Assembly: GCF_016921115.1 (NCBI RefSeq)
Contig: NZ_JAFFZS010000005.1
Location: 124,001-188,000, forward strand
Source: Streptomyces actuosus
GTDB taxonomy: Bacteria > Actinomycetota > Actinomycetes > Streptomycetales > Streptomycetaceae
Direction: 5' to 3'
Length of the DNA: 64,000 bases
The notes beneath the pieces were generated by a model. It searched no databases and had not been told where the DNA came from. It was given only the letters and a program-made list of their open reading frames with translations. Position numbers and translations under genes: made by a program. Shown here piece after piece: positions 28,210 to 36,371 of this stretch. How positions within the stretch are numbered: position 1 is the first letter of the stretch; each line of letters begins with the position of its first letter.

Positions 28210-30048
28210 GTGTCGCAGGAGAAGTCCGTACCCGCCGAGCACGAGCAGGCGCAGGACCATCGGTACGAGGACGGGTACGACTACGACGTCCTCGTCGTCG
28301 GTTCGGGGTTCGGCGGTTCGGTGTCGGCCCTCCGCCTGACGGAGAAGGGCTACCAGGTGGGCGTCCTGGAGGCGGGCCGCCGCTTCACCCGCGAGTCGCT
28401 CCCGCGCAACTCCTGGGACCTGAAGAACTACCTCTGGGCGCCCCGGCTGGGCCTGTACGGCATCCAGCGCATCCATCTGCTGGGCAACGTCATGGTGCTG
28501 GCCGGTGCGGGAGTCGGCGGAGGCTCGCTGAACTACGCGAACACCCTCTACGTGCCGCCGAAGGCCTTCTTCGACGACCCCCAGTGGCGGGAGATCACCG
28601 ACTGGCAGGAGGAGCTCCGGCCGTACTACGACCAGGCCCGCCGCATGCTCGGCGTACGTCTGAACCCCACCATGACCCCCTCCGACGTCCACCTGAAGGC
28701 GGCGGCGCAGAGGATGGGCGTCGGCGACACCTTCCACATGGCGCCGGTCGGCGTCTTCTTCGGCGACGGCCGGGACGCGGACGGTGCCGCGAAGGCCGGG
28801 CCGGGCGAGCAGGTGCCGGACCCGTACTTCGGTGGTGCCGGCCCCGCCCGCCGGGCGTGCACGGAGTGCGGCGAGTGCATGACGGGCTGCCGCCACGGTG
28901 CCAAGAACACCCTGAACGAGAACTACCTCTACCTCGCCGAGAAGGCGGGCGCGGTCGTGCACCCGATGACGACGGTCGTGTCCGTGACGACCGACTCGCG
29001 GGGCGGCTACGCGGTGGCGACCCTCCCGACGGACAACCGCCGCACGGCGCGGGGCCGGACGTTCACGGCCCGCCGGGTCGTCCTGGCGGCGGGCACGTAC
29101 GGCACCCAGACCCTGCTGCACCGCATGAAGGCAGGCGGCCAGCTGCCGTACCTGTCGGCCCGGCTGGGCGAGCTGACCCGCACCAACTCGGAGGCCCTGG
29201 TCGGCGCGCAGACGGACGACCGCCGCTACCGCAGGGCGACGGGCGAGCCGAGGGCGGACTTCACCCGGGGCGTGGCCATCACGTCGTCCGTCCACCCCGA
29301 CGAGAACACCCACATCGAGCCGGTCCGCTACGGCAAGGGATCCAACTCGATGGGCGGCCTGTCCATCCTCCAGGTCCCCTACACGCCGGGCGGCTCACGC
29401 GTCCGGGCCTGGCTGGGCAACGCGGCGAGGCACCCCCTGCTGGTCCTGCGCTCGCTCTCCAACCGGCGCTGGTCGGAGCGGACGATCATCGGTCTGGTGA
29501 TGCAGTCCCTGGACAACTCCCTGACCACCTGTCTGAAGCCCGACGGGGTGGGCAAGGGCCTGCTGACCGCACGTCAGGGGCACGGCACCCCCAACCCCAA
29601 GCAGATCAAGGCCGCGTCCGACGGTGCCGCCGCCCTCGCGGCCGAGATCAACGGCTTCGCCGGTTCGAACGTGGGTGAGCTGATGGGCACCCCCCTCACG
29701 GCCCACTTCCTGGGCGGCTGCCCGATCGGTGCCTCCCCGGAGACCGGCGTGATCGACCCGTACCACCGCCTGTACGGCCACCCCGGCATCTCGGTGGTGG
29801 ACGGCGCGGCGGTGTCGGCGAACCTGGGCGTGAACCCGTCCCTGACGATCACGGCGCAGGCGGAGCGGGCGATGTCGTACTGGCCCAACAAGGGCGAGGA
29901 GGACCCGCGTCCGTCGCAGACCGCGGCCTACGCCCGCCTGAATCCGGTGGAGCCCAAGCACCCGGCGGTGCCCCAGGAGGCCTTCGGCGCGCTCCGGCTG
30001 CCCTTCCTGGGCATCCCGGCCGTACCGCCGAAGCAGCAGCAGGACTAG
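28210..30048 (+). CDS. GMC-type FAD oxidoreductase (cholesterol oxidase-like) with cysteine cluster
   Basis: A 612-aa flavoprotein: FAD-binding VVGSGFGGSVSALRL near residue 30, GAGVGGGSLNYANT as the second GMC block, and a C-terminal active-site region with VVDGAAVSANLGVNPSLTI. Cys217, 220, 223 and 227 (CTECGECMTGC) form a ferredoxin-like CxxCxxCxxxC motif inserted in the substrate domain. The closest family I can name is the ChoD-like group, whose mycobacterial gene also lies beside guaB3; whether this protein acts on sterols is unknown. No signal peptide. GTG start with AGGAGAG upstream. Confidence 0.85.
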   Translation: MSQEKSVPAEHEQAQDHRYEDGYDYDVLVVGSGFGGSVSALRLTEKGYQVGVLEAGRRFTRESLPRNSWDLKNYLWAPRLGLYGIQRIHLLGNVMVLAGAGVGGGSLNYANTLYVPPKAFFDDPQWREITDWQEELRPYYDQARRMLGVRLNPTMTPSDVHLKAAAQRMGVGDTFHMAPVGVFFGDGRDADGAAKAGPGEQVPDPYFGGAGPARRACTECGECMTGCRHGAKNTLNENYLYLAEKAGAVVHPMTTVVSVTTDSRGGYAVATLPTDNRRTARGRTFTARRVVLAAGTYGTQTLLHRMKAGGQLPYLSARLGELTRTNSEALVGAQTDDRRYRRATGEPRADFTRGVAITSSVHPDENTHIEPVRYGKGSNSMGGLSILQVPYTPGGSRVRAWLGNAARHPLLVLRSLSNRRWSERTIIGLVMQSLDNSLTTCLKPDGVGKGLLTARQGHGTPNPKQIKAASDGAAALAAEINGFAGSNVGELMGTPLTAHFLGGCPIGASPETGVIDPYHRLYGHPGISVVDGAAVSANLGVNPSLTITAQAERAMSYWPNKGEEDPRPSQTAAYARLNPVEPKHPAVPQEAFGALRLPFLGIPAVPPKQQQD

Positions 30049-30207
30049 GGAGTCGACGCGGCGCTCCTGCCCGAGAGGCGAGGGCGACCCGCTTCGGTGA
30101 CGGTGGCCGGTCCCGGGGCGGATCCCGGTCCGCGGGCCGCGGCCCGACCTGGGCCGGCGACCGGTCCGGGCGGCGGTCCCGGGAGCCCCGGTGCGTCCCG
30201 AACGGCA

Positions 30208-30243
30208 AAGGGACCTGCGCCCCCCTCCGAGCGCAGGTCCCTT
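30208..30243 (+). terminator. Terminator after the GMC oxidoreductase gene
   Basis: A perfect 13-bp stem AAGGGACCTGCGC / GCGCAGGTCCCTT (30208-30220 and 30231-30243) with a 10-base loop, 160 bases after the stop. The As and Ts at the stem base make it usable in either direction. Confidence 0.8.
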
Positions 30244-30256
30244 CACGTTCATGGAC

Positions 30257-30291
30257 GGCCGTGCGGGAGCCCGACGGGCTCCCGCACGGCC
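30257..30291 (-). terminator. Terminator of the LAETG protein gene
   Basis: A perfect 16-bp stem (30257-30272 and 30276-30291) with a GAC loop, directly after the minus-strand stop at 30297. Together with the hairpin at 30208 it forms a double barrier between convergent genes. Confidence 0.8.
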
Positions 30292-30296
30292 TGTGC

Positions 30297-31367
30297 TCAC
30301 GCCCGCGCGCCGGCCTTGCGGCGACGCACCAGGACGAGCGCACCCGCTCCGGCCACGACGGCGGCTCCGCCGACGAGACCGATCACGGGCAGGGCCGAAC
30401 CGGAGCCGGTTTCGGCGAGGTTGCCGGAGATCGGCTTGGCCGCGCCCTGGGGCTTCACGTCCTGAGCGGGGGTGGTGGGCTTCTCTCCGCTCGGCTCAGC
30501 GTCGTCGACGTCGCCCGGCTGGCTGCCCGCGGCGAGCACCGTGACGTCGTACGAGTCGCCGTTGCCGTAGCAGGCGGACCCCTTGCCGGCGTAGACGGCC
30601 TCGCTCAGCGCGACGGCGGAGCCCGCCGGGGCTTTGGAGCTGACCTGGATCCGGAGGTCGAGGGTCGCGGAGCTGTCCTTCTCCAGGGTGTCGAGCAGCG
30701 CGACGAAGGAACCGGAGAAGTTCATCGTGTCGTCGCCCTCACCCCCGAGGGTCTCCTGGTAGGCGTCGGTCCACTTGCCGTCCTCCTTGACCTGGATGCG
30801 GGCCAGGTCGGTGTAGAGGGAGGCGTCCAGATCGTCGCTGTACTCGGCGAACGCGTTGATCCACACGTTCTTCAGGTCCCGGTCCGAGCCGTTCTCGACG
30901 ACGAACCGGAACTCGTGCCAGCCCGAACCGGCGACGATCTTGTTCGGCAGTCCGGAGATCGTGGCGGTGAGCTTCTCGTCGAGGTCGAAGGTCTCGCAGT
31001 CGGAGTACGGATCGAATGCCGCCTCGCCGCCCGTGGCGGACTCGGTCGGCGAGGCCGACGCCGACGACGAGGCGGAGGCCGATGAGGACGCCGACGCCGA
31101 CGCCGAGGACGACGCGGAGGACGACGCGGAGGCGGAGGAGGACTCGGCGTACGCGTCCGAGTCGGGGGTCGAGGTGGAGGCGGAGGCGGTGCTCTCGTTC
31201 TCCGGAGTGGTCGCCGAGGCGGACGCGTCCGCGCTCTCGGAGGCGGTGGCGCTCGGCGAGGAGGACGAGTCGCCCTCCGTGGCGAAGGCGGTCGGCGCCG
31301 CCAGCAGCGCGACCGGGGAGATGGCAGCCGTCGCGGCCGCAAGGGCCATGGCGCGGCGAAGCTTCAT
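30297..31367 (-). CDS. LAETG sortase-anchored surface protein
   Basis: A 356-aa protein: signal peptide (residues about 1-30, cleaved near AFA), then a Ser/Ala/Glu/Asp low-complexity stalk at about 31-120, a globular beta-type domain (about 120-280, with a CETFDL...ACYGNG cysteine pair), a Pro-rich segment and a C-terminal sorting signal LAETG (residues 317-321) followed by a hydrophobic helix and RRRK. LAXTG is the motif used by class E sortases of Streptomyces. GAGG lies six bases before the ATG. It is probably displayed on the cell wall; the globular domain family was not recognised. The stalk uses highly repetitive codons. Confidence 0.88.
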   Translation of the reverse strand: MKLRRAMALAAATAAISPVALLAAPTAFATEGDSSSSPSATASESADASASATTPENESTASASTSTPDSDAYAESSSASASSSASSSASASASSSASASSSASASPTESATGGEAAFDPYSDCETFDLDEKLTATISGLPNKIVAGSGWHEFRFVVENGSDRDLKNVWINAFAEYSDDLDASLYTDLARIQVKEDGKWTDAYQETLGGEGDDTMNFSGSFVALLDTLEKDSSATLDLRIQVSSKAPAGSAVALSEAVYAGKGSACYGNGDSYDVTVLAAGSQPGDVDDAEPSGEKPTTPAQDVKPQGAAKPISGNLAETGSGSALPVIGLVGGAAVVAGAGALVLVRRRKAGARA

Positions 31368-31443
31368 GAAGACCTCAAGCAGTCCAGTGTGGTCCGGGTG
31401 TGGTCCGGCATGTGGAGGGCTCGGCGTGGCGGCGCTGAAGAGT

Positions 31444-31458
31444 CCCTTGATTCAAGGG
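31444..31458. promoter_or_regulatory. Perfect palindrome upstream of the LAETG protein gene
   Basis: CCCTTGATTCAAGGG is a perfect 7+1+7 palindrome centred 84 bases upstream of the minus-strand ATG. Its size and position suit a dimeric repressor or activator site. An extra half-like TTTGATTC follows at 31460. Confidence 0.5.
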
Positions 31459-31707
31459 GTTTGATTCGTGACGCCTGTGAAGGGTTGTGCAAAGCTCACG
31501 CGATCCTTATGTGATCCACGCCACTGTCTCGCGGCCGGTGTTCCGGCCGTGGCTCGCCTCGGGGCGGCGTGCGCGTGCGGCTCGCAGCGGCTGGTGCGGG
31601 TGGCGCAGGGGAGCGCGGGGCGGGTGGCCCGGGGAGCGCGGCGCTGGGTGGGGATGTGGGCGGCGCATGGCGGCCTTCGGGCCGTCGCGGCCGCCGAGTC
31701 GGCATGC

Positions 31708-31742
31708 GAAGGGCCCCGCGGGAGCTCGCCGCGGGGCCCTTC
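31708..31742. terminator. 14-bp GC hairpin
   Basis: GAAGGGCCCCGCGG / CCGCGGGGCCCTTC (31708-31721 and 31729-31742) with a 7-base loop. It would end a minus-strand transcript that runs from chorismate mutase or from the small ORF at 31760-31924. On the plus strand it is followed by TTTC. Confidence 0.7.
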
Positions 31743-31759
31743 TTTCGCCAGCACCGGCG

Positions 31760-31924
31760 TCAGGGCAGCGCCGGTGCCTGGGAGGCGGCGCCGGGGGGTT
31801 GCGCCGCTGGATGGCTGTGCCTGGAGTCCGCTTCGACAGCCCCGACCTCGGGCAGCGGGTCTGCGGAGACCGGGTGCACCAGGCAATGAAGTTGTGTACG
31901 AGGGGACTTGGGCTTGCTAGGCAT
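31760..31924 (-). CDS. Possible small ORF (54 aa)
   Basis: A 54-codon frame (MPSKPKSPRTQLHCLVHPVS...) ends 18 bases before a strong hairpin, which is the main argument for it. The ribosome binding site is poor (GGAGG about 17 bases upstream) and no family is recognised. Confidence 0.2.
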   Translation of the reverse strand: MPSKPKSPRTQLHCLVHPVSADPLPEVGAVEADSRHSHPAAQPPGAASQAPALP

Positions 31925-32232
31925 CGTGCGGGATGAACGCGGCCTCCGCAACCGTTCGACCCGGACTTCATGCATATGTGCAAGTTTCCGTCCGGCCGAC
32001 CCCGGGCGTCCCCGGAGCCGACCGTTCTCTTGGGTGACCGGGCTGCTGTCCCCTGCCGTCCGGTCACTTGCTGGAGCGAGGTCCCACGACGCACGGCACG
32101 ATCCGTACGCCTCATCGCTCCAGTGAGCCACGCGTGGTTCTTTCGGGCCCGCCCCTGGATGGCACGGACATCGGTTCCAACGAAGCCGCCCGGGGCCGGT
32201 CACGCGCCGTACGGGTGAGAGGGGATGCGAAC

Positions 32233-32655
32233 TCAGATGCGACCCCGGCACAGTTCGAGCAGCGTCATCGCCAGGGCCGTACCCGGCTTGCCCAGGGCCT
32301 CCCGGTAGCGGCCGAGGACCTCCATCTCGCGGGAGAGGTTGACCCGCCGGCCGCCGGAGGTGATCCGGGCCTCCTGGATCACCGCGGACACGGCCATCCG
32401 CTCCTGGATCAGGCCGATGATCCGGTCGTCGAGCGCGTCGATCCGCTCACGCGCGCCGGAGATCACGCCGGCGGCCTCGGTGGTGCGCGCGCCCGTCCGC
32501 TCCCCGGCACCCTTCTTCTCCGTGGTGCCCGCCCTCTCGGCGGCACCCGCCCGCTCCGCGGTGCCGGTCCCGTCGGGGGTGCCGCTCCCCTGTGCGGCGT
32601 CCGGGTGGTCGTGGTGCTCGGTGGCGCCGGTCTTCTCCGTGGCGGTGGCGGTCAT
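32233..32655 (-). CDS. Chorismate mutase (AroQ type)
   Basis: A 140-aa protein whose C-terminal 85 residues are the all-helical AroQ chorismate mutase: RERIDALDDRIIGLIQERMAV, then VIQEAR and VNLSREMEVLGRYREALG, with the expected Arg, Lys/Arg and Glu positions of the active site. It converts chorismate to prephenate, the entry to phenylalanine and tyrosine. The first 55 residues are a Thr/Glu/Gly/Ala-rich tail with no obvious fold. The start is the ATG after AGGAG with 7-base spacing. A leader with a Tyr/Phe-coding peptide and hairpins precedes it on the same strand, so expression is probably controlled by attenuation. Confidence 0.9.
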   Translation of the reverse strand: MTATATEKTGATEHHDHPDAAQGSGTPDGTGTAERAGAAERAGTTEKKGAGERTGARTTEAAGVISGARERIDALDDRIIGLIQERMAVSAVIQEARITSGGRRVNLSREMEVLGRYREALGKPGTALAMTLLELCRGRI

Positions 32656-32696
32656 CTCTTGGCTCCTCGTCGGAAGATGGGGTGCCTCGGAGCGGC

Positions 32697-32747
32697 AAGG
32701 TCCGCACACGCCAGGCGCCCCGGACCTTGTCGGCCCGGGGCGCCTGG
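32697..32747 (-). promoter_or_regulatory. Attenuator with competing hairpins upstream of chorismate mutase
   Basis: Two mutually exclusive RNA hairpins can form. Hairpin A has a perfect 13-bp stem CCAGGCGCCCCGG / CCGGGGCGCCTGG (32711-32723 with 32735-32747) and looks like the terminator, though it lacks a U-run. Hairpin B pairs 32697-32704 with 32721-32728 (AAGGTCCG / CGGACCTT, 8 bp) and overlaps the arm of A. Upstream, a 7-bp helix pairs 32827-32833 with 32773-32779 across the leader peptide. Placement between the leader peptide stop (32768) and the gene start (32655) is that of a ribosome-mediated attenuator. Confidence 0.75.
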
Positions 32748-32767
32748 GAAGTCGCTCGATCAGTTGC

Positions 32768-32839
32768 TCAAGCAGCACGACCATGGCAGCCGGTGGGCCG
32801 GGTGCCATAGGTAAAGACGTACGTCGCGTGCTGGAGCAT
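32768..32839 (-). CDS. Leader peptide with Tyr-Val-Phe-Thr-Tyr
   Basis: A 23-aa peptide that begins MLQHATYVFTYGTRP and ends at a TGA 112 bases before the chorismate mutase ATG. Codons 7, 9 and 11 are TAC, TTT and TAT; TTT and TAT are rare in this genome. The amino acids match the products of the downstream pathway. There is no ribosome binding site, but the promoter places the transcription start at or within a base of the ATG, so the peptide would be read from a leaderless message, as in other Streptomyces amino-acid leaders. Confidence 0.75.
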   Translation of the reverse strand: MLQHATYVFTYGTRPTGCHGRAA

Positions 32840-32845
32840 GCCGTC

Positions 32846-32874
32846 AGTATGCCGCGCCGCCGCGGGGTGTCCAA
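32846..32874 (-). promoter_or_regulatory. Promoter of the chorismate mutase leader
   Basis: On the minus strand, TTGGAC (32869-32874) and CATACT (32846-32851) are separated by 17 bases, a good match to the vegetative consensus. The seventh base downstream of the -10 box is the A of the leader peptide ATG at 32839. Confidence 0.75.
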
Positions 32875-32951
32875 CCCGGTTCGGATGATGAGACGCGCGC
32901 CCACCGGCCCGCTCGCCCGGCGGCACGGGCCGAGTCCCCCGGCCGCCTCGG

Positions 32952-32957
32952 TAGAAT
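32952..32957 (+). promoter_or_regulatory. -10-like element of guaA
   Basis: TAGAAT is a good -10 box, 42 bases before the guaA start. No matching -35 element is seen. Confidence 0.4.
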
Positions 32958-32999
32958 TGACCAGCACGTACGACCCCGCCCCACCGCCGGAAGGCTCCC

Positions 33000-34580
33000 G
33001 TGTCATCAGCGACCCCCGCTGCCGCCGCCCCCGACACCGTCCTGGTCGTCGACTTCGGCGCGCAGTATGCCCAGCTCATCGCCCGTCGCGTCCGTGAGGC
33101 CCGGGTCTACAGCGAGATCGTCCCCAGCACCATGCCGGTGGCCGAGATGCTCGCCAAGAACCCGGCGGCGATCATCCTGTCCGGCGGCCCCTCGTCCGTG
33201 TACGAGGAGGGTGCTCCCCGTATCGACCGGCGGCTCTTCGAGGCGGGCGTCCCCGTCTTCGGCATGTGCTACGGCTTCCAGCTGATGGCGCAGACCCTCG
33301 GCGGCACCGTGGACAACACCGGTGCGCGTGAGTACGGCCGCACGGACCTGCACGTGTCCAGGTCGTCCTCGACCCTCTTCGAGGGCACCCCGGACGAGCA
33401 GGCCGTGTGGATGTCGCACGGCGACGCCTGCTCCGCCGCGCCCGAGGGCTTCGCCGTGACGGCCTCCACGGACGTCGTCCCGGTCGCCGCCTTCGAGAAC
33501 GACGACAAGCGGCTGTACGGCGTCCAGTACCACCCCGAGGTCATGCACTCCACGCACGGCCAGCAGGTGCTGGAGCACTTCCTGTACCGCGGTGCCGGCC
33601 TGAAGCCGGACTGGACCACCGGCAACGTCATCGAGGAGCAGGTCGAGGCGATCCGCAGCCTCGTCGGCGACCGGCGCGCCATCTGCGGCCTGTCCGGCGG
33701 CGTCGACTCCGCCGTGGCCGCCGCGCTCGTCCAGAAGGCCATCGGCTCCCAGCTGACGTGCGTGTACGTCGACCACGGACTGATGCGCAAGGGCGAGACC
33801 GAGCAGGTCGAGAAGGACTTCGTCGCGGCCACCGGTGTGCAGCTGAAGGTCGTCGACGCCGAGCAGCGCTTCCTCGACGCCCTCAAGGGGGTCAGCGACC
33901 CCGAGGAGAAGCGGAAGATCATCGGCCGGGAGTTCATCCGGGTCTTCGAGCAGGCCCAGGCCGAGATCATCGCGGACGAGGGTCCGGCGGTCGAGTTCCT
34001 CGTGCAGGGCACGCTCTACCCGGACGTCGTCGAGTCCGGCGGCGGAACCGGCACCGCCAACATCAAGTCCCACCACAACGTGGGCGGCCTGCCCGAGGAC
34101 CTCGAGTTCCGGCTGATCGAGCCGTTGCGCAAGCTGTTCAAGGACGAGGTCCGCATGGTCGGCCAGGAACTGGGCCTGCCGGAGGAGATCGTCCAGCGCC
34201 AGCCGTTCCCCGGCCCGGGCCTGGGCATCCGCATCGTCGGCGAGGTGACCAAGGAGCGGCTCGACCTGCTCCGCGACGCCGACGCCATCGCCCGCGAGGA
34301 GCTGACCGCGGCCGGCCTCGACCGTGACATCTGGCAGTGCCCGGTGGTGCTGCTGGCCGACGTCCGCTCCGTGGGCGTCCAGGGCGACGGTCGTACCTAC
34401 GGCCACCCGATCGTCCTGCGGCCCGTGTCGTCCGAGGACGCCATGACTGCCGACTGGTCGCGGCTGCCGTACGACGTCCTCGGCCGCATCTCCACCCGGA
34501 TCACCAACGAGGTGCAGGACGTCAACCGCGTCGTCCTCGACATCACCTCCAAGCCCCCGGGCACCATCGAGTGGGAGTGA
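33000..34580 (+). CDS. guaA: GMP synthase (glutamine-hydrolysing)
   Basis: A 526-aa two-domain enzyme that aminates XMP to GMP with glutamine and ATP. The class I glutamine amidotransferase domain covers residues 1-200 (nucleophile Cys90 in FGMCYGFQ, and the HPE motif in [11 protein letters not shown]). The ATP-pyrophosphatase domain carries the PP-loop [11 protein letters not shown] near residue 230, followed by the dimerisation domain ending in KPPGTIEWE. The GTG start has GGAAGG upstream. It completes the guanine branch begun by guaB at 2.3 kb and is transcribed divergently from the chorismate mutase leader. Its stop lies only 18 bases from that of the convergent gene. Confidence 0.97.
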   Translation: MSSATPAAAAPDTVLVVDFGAQYAQLIARRVREARVYSEIVPSTMPVAEMLAKNPAAIILSGGPSSVYEEGAPRIDRRLFEAGVPVFGMCYGFQLMAQTLGGTVDNTGAREYGRTDLHVSRSSSTLFEGTPDEQAVWMSHGDACSAAPEGFAVTASTDVVPVAAFENDDKRLYGVQYHPEVMHSTHGQQVLEHFLYRGAGLKPDWTTGNVIEEQVEAIRSLVGDRRAICGLSGGVDSAVAAALVQKAIGSQLTCVYVDHGLMRKGETEQVEKDFVAATGVQLKVVDAEQRFLDALKGVSDPEEKRKIIGREFIRVFEQAQAEIIADEGPAVEFLVQGTLYPDVVESGGGTGTANIKSHHNVGGLPEDLEFRLIEPLRKLFKDEVRMVGQELGLPEEIVQRQPFPGPGLGIRIVGEVTKERLDLLRDADAIAREELTAAGLDRDIWQCPVVLLADVRSVGVQGDGRTYGHPIVLRPVSSEDAMTADWSRLPYDVLGRISTRITNEVQDVNRVVLDITSKPPGTIEWE

Positions 34581-34598
34581 TCCCGCAGCTCGTGAAGG

Positions 34599-35087
34599 TC
34601 ACGTCCGCCTGAGAGTGCGCACCGGCTCTCCGGGCTTCCAGACCTCGACGACCAGGAAGCGGTCGTCCTCGACGTAGGTCCGCACGACCTCCGTCAGCTC
34701 GGTGCGGAAGAGGTGGAACGGCTCCGGCGGTTCCACCTCTTTCCCGTACGCCCTCTTCGTGGCCGGGTCCGTCACCTCGATCGCCCGGCCCGCGACGCGT
34801 ACGTCCCCGCCACCCATGCCGGTGCCGGCCCCCGGGTTCGCCTGGAGCGCGAAGCGCGCGTCGCGCCGCAGGTCGAGTGCCTTCAGGGAGTCCGGCATCA
34901 TGCCGAGCCACAGCTCTCCGGCCAGGAACCGGACCTCCAGGCCCGAGGTACGAGGCGAGCCGTCCCCGCGCAGGGTGGCCAGGACATGGTGGGTGAAGGC
35001 GCCGAAGCGTCCCTCGACGGTCCGGGCCAGGTCGGGTTCGGCGGTGGCGAAGGACTCCCAGTTCGCCGTGGGGCGGGTCGTTGCCAT
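34599..35087 (-). CDS. Pyridoxamine 5'-phosphate oxidase-family protein
   Basis: A 162-aa single-domain split-barrel protein (VLATLRGDGSPRTSGLEVRF, then LWLGMMPDSLKALDLRRDAR and DVRVAGRAIEV), typical of the PPOX/FMN- or F420-binding superfamily. Cofactor and substrate cannot be assigned from these motifs. The ATG at 35087 was chosen because homology-like sequence begins there; a longer open frame upstream is a shadow of the aldolase gene. Its 3' end meets guaA with 18 bases between stops and no room for a separate terminator, so the two transcripts may overlap. Confidence 0.8.
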   Translation of the reverse strand: MATTRPTANWESFATAEPDLARTVEGRFGAFTHHVLATLRGDGSPRTSGLEVRFLAGELWLGMMPDSLKALDLRRDARFALQANPGAGTGMGGGDVRVAGRAIEVTDPATKRAYGKEVEPPEPFHLFRTELTEVVRTYVEDDRFLVVEVWKPGEPVRTLRRT

Positions 35088-35207
35088 ACGGCGAGTGTCG
35101 CCCCGAAACCCGACATCTTCCGTCGTCTTTCGGCAAGGTCTGTTCTCGGACGACTGACCGGCGGTAACTTCCGGCCCGTACGCAACCGAGCCGAGTGCGG
35201 AGGAACG

Positions 35208-36002
35208 ATGCCCGGGCCCACTCCGCCCCCGCCCCTGCCCACCGACCGGCTGACGTTCGCGATGCCGCCGATGCACGAGTCCGTCGAGGACGAGCGCAGG
35301 CACCGCAGGGAACGACTCGCGGGCGCACTGCGGCTCTTCGGCCGGCTCGGCTTCGAGGACGGCGTCTCCGGGCACATCACCGCCCGTGACCCCGAGTTCA
35401 CCGACTGCTTCTGGGTCAACCCGTTCGGGATGCCGTTCCGGCACGTCACCGTGAGCGACCTGGTCCTGGCCAACTCCGACGGGCAGGTCGTCGAGGGTCG
35501 CCATCACGTCAACCAGGCCGCCTTCACCATCCACGCGCAGGTCCACGCCGCCCGCCCGGACGTCGTCGCCGTCGCCCACTGCCACACCGTCCACGGGCGG
35601 GCGCTGGCCGCCCTCGGCGAACTCGTCGAGCCCCTCACCCAGGAGAGCTGCGCCTTCTACGAGGACGTGGAGCTGTACGACGCCTACACCGGTGTCGCGG
35701 TCGACGCCGAGGAGGGCCGGCGCGTCGCCGCCGCGCTCGGTACCCGCAAGGCGCTCGTGCTGCGCAACCACGGGCTGCTGACCGTGGGGGACTCCGTGGA
35801 CGCCGCCGCCTGGTGGTTCGTGTCGATGGAGCGCTCCTGCCAGATCCAGCTCACCGCCCGGGCCGCCGGCCGTCCCGTCCTGATCGACCACAGACAGGCG
35901 ACCGCGACCCGCGAGCAGCTCGGCGGCGATCTCGTCGCCTGGATCAACTACCAGCCGCTGTGGCAGGACATCAGCCGCAGCGAACCGGACCTCTTCGGCT
36001 GA
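35208..36002 (+). CDS. Class II aldolase/adducin family protein
   Basis: A 264-aa protein with the class II aldolase fold: FGFEDGVSGHIT-like N-terminus (LGFEDGVSGHITARD), metal ligands H124 and H126 in VAHCHTVHG and a third His in LRNHGLLT, plus the acidic SCAFYED segment. Such enzymes cleave or epimerise sugar phosphates, for example fuculose-phosphate aldolase; this group, with the motif FWVNPFGMPF, is annotated only generally. The ATG has GGAGGA five bases upstream. It is divergent from the PPOX-family gene and appears monocistronic. Confidence 0.85.
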   Translation: MPGPTPPPPLPTDRLTFAMPPMHESVEDERRHRRERLAGALRLFGRLGFEDGVSGHITARDPEFTDCFWVNPFGMPFRHVTVSDLVLANSDGQVVEGRHHVNQAAFTIHAQVHAARPDVVAVAHCHTVHGRALAALGELVEPLTQESCAFYEDVELYDAYTGVAVDAEEGRRVAAALGTRKALVLRNHGLLTVGDSVDAAAWWFVSMERSCQIQLTARAAGRPVLIDHRQATATREQLGGDLVAWINYQPLWQDISRSEPDLFG

Positions 36003-36371
36003 CGCCCACCGCGACGACCCGAACCGCACCGCACCGCGACGACCCGAACCACACCCCGGCCTCGCTTCGCCGCTGCGCGCTGCGGCCCCGCCCCGACGGT
36101 GCGGGCGTCGAGGATTCGGTCTCCGGCCGCCCCGTTCTCCGGCGGCGCGGCACGGGGGAGCCCGCGTCGCCCGGCGAGGATCGGACTGTCGCTGCGCGGC
36201 TCGCTCTCGGGGGCGCTCTTGCCGTGCCGTGGCCGGCTCGTGCCGGCGGCTCGCTGGTGCGGCGGCTTGCCGTGGAACGTTCAGGGGAGCTGCCGGGGTG
36301 GGGGGCGGGGGCGCGTCGCGGGACAGGAACGTGGGGCCCGGAGCCCGGAGCCCGGCGGCTGGGGCCGGGGG
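36003..36371. other. Intergenic region between convergent genes
   Basis: About 370 bases. It includes an 18-base direct repeat with a 25-base period (36008-36025 and 36033-36050). No gene and no strong hairpin seen. Confidence 0.5.

Larger units (their letters stand above)
31368..32232. other. 865-base region upstream of the LAETG gene
   Basis: No secure gene. It holds a 15-base palindrome at 31444-31458, a 14-bp hairpin at 31708-31742 and a possible 54-codon minus-strand ORF just upstream of that hairpin. The remaining open frames look like GC-driven noise. A small RNA in this stretch cannot be excluded. Confidence 0.5.

Noticed and set aside
31468..32115. Larger proteins encoded in the LAETG upstream region
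   Set aside because: The frames have no ribosome binding sites and shadow-like composition.
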